64,000 nucleotides of DNA from Chlorokybus atmophyticus. Lineage: Eukaryota; Streptophyta; Chlorokybophyceae; Chlorokybales; Chlorokybaceae. Below the pieces are notes generated by a model, which did no database searches, was not told the DNA's origin, and saw only the letters and a program-made list of their open reading frames with translations. This document shows, in pieces, positions 25,677 through 38,048 of the stretch. Made by a program: the position numbers and the translations under genes. Location of the stretch: NCBI GenBank assembly GCA_009103225.1, contig RHPI01000638.1, forward strand, positions 177,241 to 241,240. The letters run 5' to 3'. The stretch's first letter is position 1. Each line of letters opens with the position of its first letter.

Positions 25677-28600
25677 ATGGCTGGGGCGGAGGACCTCTCG
25701 GAGGACGCCAGGCAGCTGCGAGAGGACGTGGTGAGGGTTTGGAGGCTGGTTGAGGACCACGCCTTGGACTCCGATGTAAGTACAAGAGGTCTGGCATAAG
25801 CAAAAGTACATGCCGTTCATGCAGGCAGGCAGGCAGGCAGGCATGAGCGAGCTGCCCGTTCAGTTCAACATTCCGCAGTCAAGCCAAACCTGATTGTAAC
25901 CCACAACGCTGTTTTTGTCATGGTACCCGCCAACAGTGATAATCACCAGTGTTGTTGACGCGCATTGCAGTCGTTGCGCTGTGCACAATGGCGTGACCAT
26001 ACTCAGTCTGCCACTGGTTTACATAAGAACAGAAACTCGCTCAATCAGTCTCTGCTTGTCTTTGCGCCGCGCAGTTGGTAACAGTCTTAGCTGTTCAGCC
26101 ACCCTTAGAGTAAGCTTGTGCACTGTGCGCTGTTACACAACAAACACAGGAACGCTGTTTCAGTGATATTCCGTGGATATGGCCTGCTTAGTTGCTGCTT
26201 GGTGTTGGACTAGCATGCATTCATGATTTATTCCTGCTGCAACTACGACGCGCGCGCATGCACACATACACGCGCACACGAACATGGACAAGACGTGAAC
26301 ATGGACACTCACGCACGCACCCGCGCACGGACAGACAACAGGGCGCGCATTGCGGCTTTCTGCGGACGCGCGGATGCATGCGCTTGATACGCATGCGCGC
26401 GCACATAAGCGTGTGTGCACACGCACCCAGATAGCCACACCAAAGGCTGCCAAGCTCAAGCGAGGGTGTCACGAGCGCATGCGATGTTCTTGACACCTTG
26501 CAGCACCGCTTTTATTGTGGCTTGCCATGTTGATTGTTTGGTGTTGTGACCTTGCATGTGTAGTAAATGCGTACTTTACCACACACACATGTTTGTGGTA
26601 ACAGCGCGCAAATTGTTCTTCATGAGCAGCACCAATTAAAGGTGTTGCAAAGCCCATGTGAGCATCCGCTTCTCTAACACTCCCTTGCCCCCTAGACAAA
26701 ATGCATGCTGAGGAAAGAGCTGCAAATCATCGAGGAGCGCATGGCGAAGGAGTTGACAAATGCAACAGCCGCACGTATTCGCCTCATTCGCGGCCGTCTC
26801 ATTCTTGCGCAGGAAACCGCTGAGCTCGCCATCACTGAGTTGCAAGAGGTGAGGTGTTTTGAAGGGATCAACTCAACCTGCAGTCTTCTCCGCTTGCTGT
26901 GAGCGCCATTGAGCACTGATGGACGTTGTGCACAACTACGCAGGCCACAGCTGCGTCTCACCAACCTTCTGGAACACAAGCTGCAGGCAATGAGCCAGTC
27001 AACACGAATGATGGTAACAGTGTCAACATCACGGCGAAGCATGAAGTCACCCCCATGCCCCAGCAAGCGGCAGCTATGGTTGGGCCGGAAGGTACATTGG
27101 CACACTTGTTCTTGCCACCTCCGCTGGCATCAATCACAAGCGTATGGCTGACTACAACCATACGTATGGTGCAGCGGAACAGATGCAAGCAGGGTCTGTG
27201 AGCGAAAAACAGGCTGCAGGCAAACAAGTTGAGCCAGACACGACACCAACAACGTCATGTGTACAGGAGAATGTGCGTACACTCGGTATGCATAGCGTCT
27301 GCCTCACATTCACTCGTTTGCTAAACTTATATGCGGTTTGTCTCACAGAACTATGGCACACTATTAGCACTTGCTGAAGTCACACATGCAGCAAGCAGCA
27401 AAGCAGCTACTCTCCATTTGTCCCCAGCTGCTGAGTCTACCACATCATTGCTAAGTGCGCGGGATATGAAGGCAGAACACCAAGACATTGCACCAGCTTC
27501 AACCATACAGCCCGCAGATGCTGTACAGGTGGATCATGATGATGATGGCATGGAGGACATGCCGCTGACAGCGCGAATGAAAAAAGTTGCTGGGACACAA
27601 TGTAGCAAGGGTGCTGCTGGCGACAATGCAGCTGACAAGGACACTAAGCCTAGTGCTGTACAACAGGTTGATAACAACGACAAAGATGACGTCCCGCTTG
27701 CCAAGCGCAGAAAGCTTACCAAACTGGGTGCCAGTGCAGCTTCAGACACGACAGCAGCCAATATGGCAGGCATGCAGGCGTTACTCCAACTTGCAGACGC
27801 GTGCAACAGAAGGGTTGGTGAAGCTGCGGATGGCAGCGCAGGTGATGAAGATGTAAAAATTGAGGAAGAACCGGAGCCAGTAGCAGATGACGACAATGAT
27901 GATGACAACGATGATGGAGAAGAGCCCGGTGACAATCTGTGCTCTTGGTGTGATGATGGAGGCATGCTGATTGGGTAAGCAAGCGGACTGTAACAGTGCC
28001 GGTATAACATCTACTGTCTCGCACATGCATGCAAGTACTCACAAATGCAGTCCAGCTTGTAAGGTAGCAACATACCTTGCAGGTGTGAAGGGGAGTGCTG
28101 GCGCTCATTCCACGCCGTTGAAGGTCAGGGCGCAGACGGCTGTCCTACATTGCATATGTCTCTTGGAACTTATGAGGTAAGGTGTTTGTTGGTGAATTTG
28201 CATTCGTTCCGTTATGCTGTCTAGATGGAATCTGACGCCACGTACAGGAGTACCAAACTGATAAGACAAAGCGATGGCTTTGTGCGGATTGCGAGAATGA
28301 GTATCATATATGCTATGAGTGCAAAGAGTACGGGGATGCCGCCGAAGGTCCCAAACAGGAGGTTTGTGTTTAGGACATTGTTAACAGTTGCAGTTTGGCG
28401 CTTGGAGAATGGTTGGGTTGTTTGAGCTGCGATAATTTGGCAGAGTGTGTGTGAAGCAGGTGTTCAAGTGTGAGTACTATGGTTGTGGCAAGTACTATCA
28501 TCCTGCGTGTTTCACGGGTTCAAAGGCAGAATATGGTCGCAAACTTTCTGCCAGGAAGTCCAGGTTGTCAACCGCATCTGCAATCGCGCCAGATGATGAG

Positions 28601-31394
28601 TATGAGCAAGCCTTTTTCTGCCCTCTCCACTCCTGCCACACATGCAACAAACCCAGCAACGAACCCGATGACCGACTCATCTGCTGCCGACGCTGCTCCA
28701 CCGCCTTTCATGAACAGTGCTTGCCTCGGTGCGTGAGCGTGCTGTTGCTATGCTGGGATTTGTGACCATGACTGTTACCGCGTGGTGCTGTTGTCTTGGG
28801 GCGCATGCAATGCTCTTCACTTCCAAATTGCGCAATGCAATCAACCTCTCAGCATGTGTCACAGTCATGTCATCTGTCTCTCACAGTAATTGTATGTTCA
28901 ACATCAGCGTATTTGCTTGTCATATGAACGCAGGTGCTCGTGTCATGTGTGCAGTTGAGACAGCAGTGTTTACACACTCGCTGTGGTAATACTCTCCATC
29001 ACATACCTGCTCAGCGGCAGAAACTCAACTCGGTTTTCATTTTTTCTACTGCAGGGAGCTGGCGATTGCAACTGATGCAGCGTATACTCCACTCAAGCAG
29101 CGTGTCTGGCTGAGCAAAGAGATCTGGTGCTTGTATTGCACGTAAGTTCTGTGGTCCTTATTCAGCATCAGTCTACCTGCCGCATACCATCATGTTCAAG
29201 CTTGAGAACATGTTACTTTGCCTGCAACGCTGCAATACCCTTCCAGGCTGCACCCATTGTTGGCCAAGTACGGCCGCCCCAAAACAATGCGCTTGCTCAA
29301 GCCACCCGACCGCAAGTTACAACGGAAGCTGCAACATATGTTGGAACAACAACAGCAACAGAGAGAAGCGCAGCAGCAGGAGCTGCTCAAAGCCCAGTCA
29401 ACAAATGTCCCGCCAACCGAAGTGCCACAGGAGGTAAACTTGGTTGCTTGCTTGAGTTGCATGCCACCTTCCAATCACACTCATCGTCTCGTTGTGCGCA
29501 TGCAGAAGGAGATTTTTGATTTAAATAAGCCGCCTGTTGAGGTTGAAAAGCCCAGCGAGGTTTTGCCAGACCCTGAGGCCCTGAAGGCTGCTTTGGTCAA
29601 GTGAGTCTGTACTTGTTGCATGCTCATTGCATGTGTGGGTCGCTTGTTGTGAATAGTTTGTGCAAGTACAGACTGGAGCAGATTGAGGCCAAGGTGGAGA
29701 AGGAAGTGACCTTGGAGATGGTGAGCAAGTGCATACGTAGATCAGTAGTCTACGATACCAATGAGATATCAGGAGGCCGCCGTGTCATTACCAGCCTCAA
29801 GCTCCGCCAGATCAAACAGGTGCCTGTACATGTTTATCATGCGAGTGATTGACACAATGTGCTGAGTTGTTGGCTAAGTAGTGCATACTCTTCCTGTCCA
29901 GACTTGTGCAAATGCCAAGAAAGCATGGCAGGCCAGGCGGTTTGATGAGGCCAGGCAGCTTATGTCGCACCAGCTGCTGCGGGATTTGTCATCAAGTGAA
30001 GTAAGGGACAGTATGTGGGACAGGAAATGGGTTTGTAGTAAGCCTTGTGCGCGTGTGTCCAGCTACTCATATATGTGTCTTCTCTGTTCTCTTATGCAGA
30101 ACCCGCTGAGAGTGTGGCTGTCACCTTACATGTATCGCAACCGCTTCACGTCTTTTGGGCGCCACTTCACCACCGATCAGAAGCTTCGAGAGGTGAGGCA
30201 TGGAGAGCAGCAAACGATGGGTGTGTTGGTAGTACCAAACTCAACCTGACTGGACTTCAATGTGCTAGGTGGCGATGCGCATGGCATTTGTCATACATGA
30301 AGGCGATACGGTATGAGTGTCACCTGGCAGCTTGGGCACTGTGAATGCTTGCGTGCGTGTGCATCTGCTTACAAGCTTGGGTACACATGCGCAAGGCCGC
30401 AAGGTTCGACCAATTACGTCAATTATGATAATTATAGTGACTGCGTGCAGGTAGTGGACTTCTGCTGTGGAGCCAATCACTGGTCAGTTTTCCTAGCCGA
30501 GCAGTGTAAGGAGCTGGGCCATCGCAACGTATCCTTTCGCAACTTTGACCTTTTCAAAGCGGAGGTGCAAATGACAATTGATTGCTTCACGGGTCCTTGC
30601 TGGCATCATACTTGTGGGTGATTTCCAGTGCTGACACTCATGCCACGTGTGCAGAACTCATTCTGCTTTGAACAGAGAGACTGGTTTGAGGTCAAGCCTG
30701 GCGACTTGCCACCAGGAGAAAGATTGGTGTGTATTCCAAAGTAACATTGGTGGCATCCGGATCATGCATGTGCATGTGCATGTGCTCATATGAAATGGCT
30801 GTAGGTGATCGGATTGAACCCGCCTTTTGGCACACAGTGCGCGCTGGCCAATCGCTTCGTGGCACATGCCGTTGAGTTCAAGCCCAGGGTGATTGTCCTA
30901 ATCGTCCCCAGGGAAACACGGCACCCGTAAGTGGTGCAAAGTGTGCATGGTTCCTTGCGCATAGCTGGCACTATGCCAGCTTGATGTTGAATCGTTTTTG
31001 TTCACAGTCCTGCAATGGATTGCAATGGCGCTCCTGGATACTCGCATTTGGAGGAGAACAGGACCCTTTTAGGTGGACACGTAAGTACACAAACCTCTAG
31101 AGCAACGTCCTCATGTGTGACTCCTGTACTCAGATATTGCATGTCATGTTTCCCATACAGGCATTCTACATTCCCGGGTCATATGACGCAAACACCAACG
31201 CACCGTTTTCGGATTGGAACAAGGATCCCCCATCGTTCCGCATATATATCCGCAACGACTTGGTCTCGCAGGAGACTGCGGCCTGGCAACGCCTCGACAT
31301 GGTTGCACCCTACTTTGAGGAGGTCATGCCACCTCCCATGCCAGGCTACAGCCTGCATGAACCCTACTTTCCAGCCGGGTTTCTACCTCAATAA
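25677..31394 (+). CDS. EDM2: EDM2-like PHD-finger protein with methyltransferase-fold domain
   Basis: Plant EDM2 binds histone marks through PHD fingers and controls heterochromatin and intronic polyadenylation in the nucleus. Twenty exons join in phase: 25677-25775, 26696-26848, 26944-27091, 27175-27272, 27349-27974, 28083-28176, 28248-28361, 28460-28728, 29055-29141, 29247-29433, 29506-29600, 29672-29819, 29902-30000, 30100-30192, 30269-30310, 30451-30564, 30655-30726, 30805-30926, 31008-31080 and 31161-31394 (988 aa). Residues 1-360 are helical, then low-complexity and acidic with basic clusters (AKRRKL). Cys/His-rich zinc-binding PHD modules run from CSWCDDGG through CEGECWRSFHA, LCADCENEYHICYECK, CGKYYHPAC and CHTCNKPS to about residue 530. 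The SPYMYRNRFTSFGRHFT block, then VVDFCCGANHWS (SAM-binding-like motif) and GLNPPFG (an NPPF catalytic-like motif, near residue 850), match the EDM2 C-terminal methyltransferase-like domain. Activity is unproven even in plants. The first two exons are the least certain part. Confidence 0.85.
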
Positions 31395-31438
31395 CCCTTG
31401 GCTTTGAAAGCAAGCCATGCGTCGTTGAGGTAGAAACC
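31378..31438. repeat. 14-bp perfect inverted repeat spanning the EDM2-like stop codon
   Basis: GGTTTCTACCTCAA at 31378-31391 is the exact reverse complement of TTGAGGTAGAAACC at 31425-31438. The stop codon TAA (31392-31394) is the first triplet of the loop. In RNA this would form a 14-bp stem closing a 33-nt loop at the end of the coding region. Confidence 0.9.
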
Positions 31439-31911
31439 TTGCTTTTACTTCACAAGCAGCACATATAGATATAGTTTGGTATTGCACGCTTAGGTGGATG
31501 TTTTGATGTAAGTGTGTAGTTATGTGTGTAGGTACTGTACTGTGTGTTTGTAGCCATTCACCAAGGCCAACCTGATGTTGCCAGTATGCGCAGCACGTGC
31601 AATGCTGACAGGAGTACTTTGGCTTGTGCTGCCATAGGTGCCCGCTGTATATGCTTCAAAAGCGAGATGCGCACACAATCGTGTTCTGCATTGTGTGTAC
31701 ATGTAGGGTTTGGTGCCGATGTGGTTCCAGCAGGTCAACATGTGAGCGGATTGTTGCACAAGGGAGGGAGCGTACAAGTGGTACCTATAACTAGAATATG
31801 GGCAAGTGAGGGAGCGCTTGGGAGTTCCTAGGACGTGGGCGGACATGAAGGCAGAACATTAATAACAATGACAATGACAATGAGCAAGACCTTGCACACG
31901 CGCCAGTGCGG

Positions 31912-32778
<867 letters not shown>

Positions 32779-33178
32779 CTCGGCCACGCAGAAGCACAAG
32801 TGCAGCTTGCACAGCAGATCGTGGCGGTCTCAATCAATACAGACGAAAACAGAGCCACAGAGCCAGCAGCAAAGTACGTGCACGTCATGCAAGCTACTGG
32901 TGCACCAACACCGAGCGCTCAATTATAGCATAAGCAATAACCTGAAGTGACACTGCCGTGGTGCCAGGTATGCCCAGAGCAGCCATCATCTATAGCCTGA
33001 GTCAGCTGCGGTGAATTTTGCATGTAACTCGGAAACGCCTTCCGTAGTCTGCGATCGCACCTGCATGCTACTGAAGGGAAGGGAATGTACCGCAGGTATG
33101 CAATCAAATGGCCCTTTTCCCCCAAGGGGAAGCAAGGCAGGAAGACCAACCGGCATTGCACCTACGCAGCCCCAACAT

Positions 33179-33220
33179 GCAGACTGGCGCTGAACAGGTA
33201 TTTGCTCAGTGCCAGTCTGC
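33179..33220. repeat. 15-bp inverted repeat, 14 of 15 paired
   Basis: GCAGACTGGCGCTGA at 33179-33193 pairs with TCAGTGCCAGTCTGC at 33206-33220, with a 12-nt loop. It lies downstream of the phosphoesterase/ATPase coding exons, or within its last intron if the distal last exon is used. Confidence 0.85.
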
Positions 33221-33744
33221 GCTGTACTCGTAGAAGCTGACTTCTTATGCACACATCAGCAGTGCACTCAGAAACGTACCATCAAGCGACAGTCACTTGC
33301 ACACAAGACACGCCTTCACATTGGTTAATGCAAAACTACCCAGGTAGCATGCCCTGCAGCAAGTGCTGAAGACGGAGCTCATAAAGACTACAGTGTAACC
33401 ATCTGACGGTCCACACTGCAGTCAAGATGCCTGCATGCCGAGGTTCACATGCTGCTGCTGCTTCTGACCATGCGCAGATTGCAGTTGCTCGATGCCCTTG
33501 AGGAGGTATCTCTAGGACGCCCGTCCAACACGCTTGTGCGTTAAGTTGGTGCAATGTGCACCAGATGAGGCTGTTATTTATCCACTGCTCGGGTCGGAAC
33601 AGGTTGATCAACTGCGCTTGCACAACATAAGGAATCAGGCACTAGGAAGGACGTTTAGCAGGCAAGCAAAGGTCGTGGCTGCCAGCCATGGTCGCCTGGC
33701 ACACATTGTTACCGACTGTTAAGGACTGCAATGTGGGCTTACTT

Positions 33745-36700
33745 TGAACACCAGCTTTGCCATCTTCATTGACAACGGGTATGATGCTACGATATAACCC
33801 TGTGTCATTGGGTGGAGCTTGTGCAACAACAAAGATGGTCGCTTCGGTGGCCAGCTGAATGTTAACCAACAGACCATGCAGGCGCCTGCAAGCAGTGAAT
33901 GCCCAATCAACACAGGTGCAGACCGTAGCTTATAGTTCATCACGTTCCACAACAAACCTGTGCTTGTTGCGCACAAGTCAGCCTCATACCTGCAGCCTTC
34001 CTGGTCCAGATGTTGCATGACTTGATCAAGGACGATGAGGTTGCAACTGAACCCCAGCCTTTCATGAATGTATTTGTTATAGGCAAGCGCCATTACAATT
34101 GCCAATTGGCGCAGCTCACCACCAGAGAGCTGCTGCAAGGTTTGCGATACCAGACATCCATTGATTTTGACTTGCACTTTTCCTTTGATTTTTGTGGACT
34201 CCTGCCAAGTCGCACATGTATGTCACGTGCAATTTAGATCGGTATCAGCGACGTAGTCACCAAGACATATTGCATCTCAAAACACAAGCATACGACGCTC
34301 ACCATTTGTAGGTTTAGCTCAATGTTGGCATCGGAAACCAACTTGAGATACTCCGAGACACAAGCTTGTAGATGCTTCAGTTCAGCGCGGACAATACGGG
34401 CCTGTTGCGCATACAAAGTGACAATGCGCTCAAACCACATTGCATCGACAGCAACTGACCTGAATGCCATCGGGCCCTAGTGCCTTGTCAACGGCAGTCA
34501 GGATCGCCGTCTTCTGCCTCAGCTCAGTTGCTTTTTTGTGGTTGTCCAACATTTCCAACATGTTTGCTGATTCCTGCTGCCTGCTGACAATTGGGTGCAG
34601 TGGCGTCATCACTCGGCACTGCAGTGGTTGCAGTGCACCTACGTCAATATAGAAGCCTCGGTAGAATACATTATTGAGGTCCTGTGCTAACGGACGGCTC
34701 TAGAAGTCCATTTATTGCACACTATGACTTGCGCATGCTCTCTCCAGGCTTGGGTTGCGCAAACCTACTGTGACCGTTTACACACTCTGGAGTATTTCCA
34801 TGCACTTGACTCCTTGCTAGCACTGCCATGACACCTACCTGCTTGTAGCTGTCGCATCTTCCGCATCACTAAGGGATGCACTGTTGGCAGCTGAAACGTC
34901 CTGCACACAATGCGCAGTCAGTCCTCAGTACGGTACTGCAGCGGGGTAATCTTCTGAAATGGTGTGACCGACACTTTGGCACTGTGCTCAACAGCTGCTG
35001 CGATTCCCTCACCGTACTCCCCACACTGGCCACTGGCTGGTCAACCTCCTGTTGTGAAGATTGGAACGAGTTAAACCAACCAAGCAAGGGCAGCAGTTGT
35101 TTGGCACAGCTAGCAACACAAACTGAACGGACTTGGCTACTATCAGTCCCTTATGACTGTGAGCAGTACAGCGTATGTACCTGTTGTCCACGGCTCACAT
35201 CGACAGCCGAATTCGGTCTTTCCTCAAGAGCTGATTGCCGATCCAAAACTTTGTTGATCTCAAGTTCCAGTTCCTCAATCTCTTGGGTAATTTTGCTTTG
35301 CTTTTTACCTCGTAACTTCCTTGCTTCACACCATACTCGATCAATAGTGCAAACGAGCACTTGCTTCAACTCCATGTCACCCAAATCCAGCAGGACTTTG
35401 ATCGCATGCTGGTGGTGAAATGCTATGCGAGAGATTAATGCAGTTCTGAGTTCTTTGTCGATCAACTTCTGGATGACATCTTTCTTGCCTGTCCGGTATG
35501 TCCAATTGCGCCGATACTTCAGCTTATCCCTGCCGACCAGATGCAAAAGGGCCCTTGAGTGGCGTGTCTGAAATCTGCACTTTACCTCATGCGTCCAGAA
35601 TGCGATACGGTGCACTGCGTGTGTAAAGTACCTGTCATCATCATTTGAGCGATTGCTGTGCTTGGACACACATCGCTCAACTTCGAATTCCTCGTCGGTC
35701 GTATCGTACTGCAATCTGCCTGAGAGCCACACTGTAGCACTGTCTGCTTTAGGATGAATCACGGATGTTATAGCCAAACTGGAAGGTCCAAGTCTTAGAT
35801 CAAGTTTTCCTGCCAGGGACAACCTCAGCTTGGACAAGTGCTTGGGCTAACCAATCGAATGAAGCAACAGCCATCGTCAACACACAATGTGCGCGCTACT
35901 GGACACAACGCGATGCCACCCAAATCTCCATCAATGATCAGAGCAAGCATGCAAATGCAAAGGGACCTGACGAGTCCGTGTCCTCAGAGCCTTGCGGTTT
36001 ATGATGAACATATGCGCTACCTGTGAGAGCCCACAAGGCTGCCATAACAAGAATGGTTTTGCCTGCGCCATTGCTGCCCTGTACCAAGTGAATGCCATGA
36101 TCGTCAAGCTGAAGTTCTGTTTTCTTCAGAAATGGACCGAACCCTTCAAGCTCCACTTTGCACAATTTCACCACTGCACACGCAGGATTACTCGCGCATC
36201 ATGTAGGGTGCACCATGTGCAATATTCTGCTATGCCATGGTTGATGAGGCAGATGAAACCCACCAGTACCCATTCGTTGAAAGAGTGAACAATCATTATA
36301 ACTTGGCGTGCTCTTTAGCAGTTCTTGGCCAGCTTTTATCGCCTCCGCGCTCATGTTGGTGCTTCTGCCATATTTGGCAAACACCTCAACACGATCCTAT
36401 GAGGAGCACGAACACATGTATGTATCAGCACACAAGCCCAGATTCGTCTGTAGCTTCGATGGAAACGTCCGTCGCATAGCAGCATGCCAGGGAATCGTGC
36501 TGTACAGATCGGATAAACAGAAAGAGCCTACAGCACACGTAATGCTGGTGGCACTGCAGATAGTAGCACAATGTACACGTACAGATCCATCCTCAAGGTG
36601 GAGGTGTGCGGCATCCAACTGATCCTCTGTTTCATAGACTTCCATTGGCACAATTTCCTTCAGTTTCAGCTCCTCCTAAAGCCCAAGCAAGTGCAGTGTG

Positions 36701-38048
36701 CCTCCTAAGTCCTCTGGCAGCAGGCATTACTTTGATGCCGCTTACCTTCACCTTAATAACATCTTCGTCCCTTGTTTTATAGCATAAGCGAACAAGGTCG
36801 TGCTTTTCTATGTTTGCGAGCTGCTTCTGCGGAGGCTGATATACACCACGCTCATCATGAAGCCTGATAACATGATGGCGAGGCCCCACGCATATTGCTT
36901 CTTCAGATACCACCTGGGAACCACCACATTGGTTTGCACATTTGTACAATGGCATTGTAACAAGTGAGACCCATGCCGAATCTCTTGAAGTTCATTACCT
37001 CAAAATCCTTGTTCAAGATGAACAAAGATTTGTCTTGACCCGCTTCTCGGAAAGTCGTCTGAACACAGAAGCACTGCTTCGCGACGCTGTATGCATAAAG
37101 CACAGTTGCTAACTATGTCTAAAACAGTCTCAACCTCATACGGTGAGCCAATGTATGTGACCGTGCCAGCAGACTGTTCGATAGCAAGTTTGACTTCGTG
37201 CTTTTTGTGATAGTGTCCTGAGAAAGTCCGACTTGAGGCAGGAAATACGCTGCGCTTCACTGCAAAATTCTGCTGCGCGTTTTCATTTGCCTCAGCGGTT
37301 TCCTGCCATCACCAATTGCCTGCCATCAGTACCAATAGCTGACTGTACAGCTTCTACATTTAACTTACCACGCCCACATGAGCAAAGATGGCCTTTGCGC
37401 CGATACCAAATTTTTTCACTGCGTCTGCAAAAGCCCTTGGGTCGTGTTGGTAGGGGATGAAACAGGCGTTGCCGTCTAGAAACCTACAAGGTTCCTGCAA
37501 CACCTTGATGTACCCGTCACTGGCATACTCCAGCAGCATCAGTGCTGCGCTGCCTACTTCATTTGAGTACACCTGCAATGCAGAAAACGTGTAAGGAGAC
37601 CGTGCAACAGATCGCACGCAAGGGCTCACCTAAGAGTGGACAACATGGACTACCTGGTCATGGTTTCCTGGTATCATCACCATCGGCTGTGTCCACAAGC
37701 GCAGCAACTTTACGACTTCATGAAGCAATTCAATTGGCATCAAGTGGTTTGCCTCGTGCCAGAAGTCCCCCAAGAACAGAATGCCTGCTTTCCTGCGGGT
37801 GCACAGGTGCTGTGACTGCATGAGCGTCCACCTGTGCTTGTGTCCAGATGAGATACTTACCGTTCTACTGCTAACTGATGAACCCGATTCAGGACTTTCT
37901 TGCAGGTAGCCAGCGATCGCATGCTCAGATGCAAGTCGGAAAATAACACCCAGTGCTCGTATATCTTGTAATCTGGGGCATAAGGCTCGCGGCGCCCCAT
38001 GACAGCTTCAGTATAGGACGATGAGGCCTTGCTGCTGACCTGCTCCAT
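33745..38048 (-). CDS. SbcD-like metallophosphoesterase fused to SbcC/SMC-like ABC ATPase
   Basis: Exons 38048-37861, 37792-37654, 37572-37369, 37302-37135, 37058-36999, 36913-36746, 36675-36583 and 36396-36264 encode a calcineurin-like phosphoesterase with FSDLHLS, LGDFWHE, PGNHDQ and SGHYHKKHEV metal-binding motifs, like SbcD/Mre11 nucleases. Exons 36173-36021 and 35809-35181 continue with an ABC N-lobe: GFGPF, Walker A GSNGAGKT, ALTG, then coiled-coil-like sequence. Exons near 34642-34462, 34404-34306, 34201-34001 and 33889-33745 give more coil, the LSGGE signature, Walker B LIVLDQ, the D-loop QHLD and VVAQAP. The ATPase part has no ATG of its own: an in-frame stop precedes it and only 25 bp separate it from the phosphoesterase exon's read-through stop, so splicing to the phosphoesterase is the only model I can build. 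The catalytic Walker B Glu is Gln. Exons at 34870-35180, the first exon and the last exon are unresolved. A DNA-end-processing role is inferred. Confidence 0.7.
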
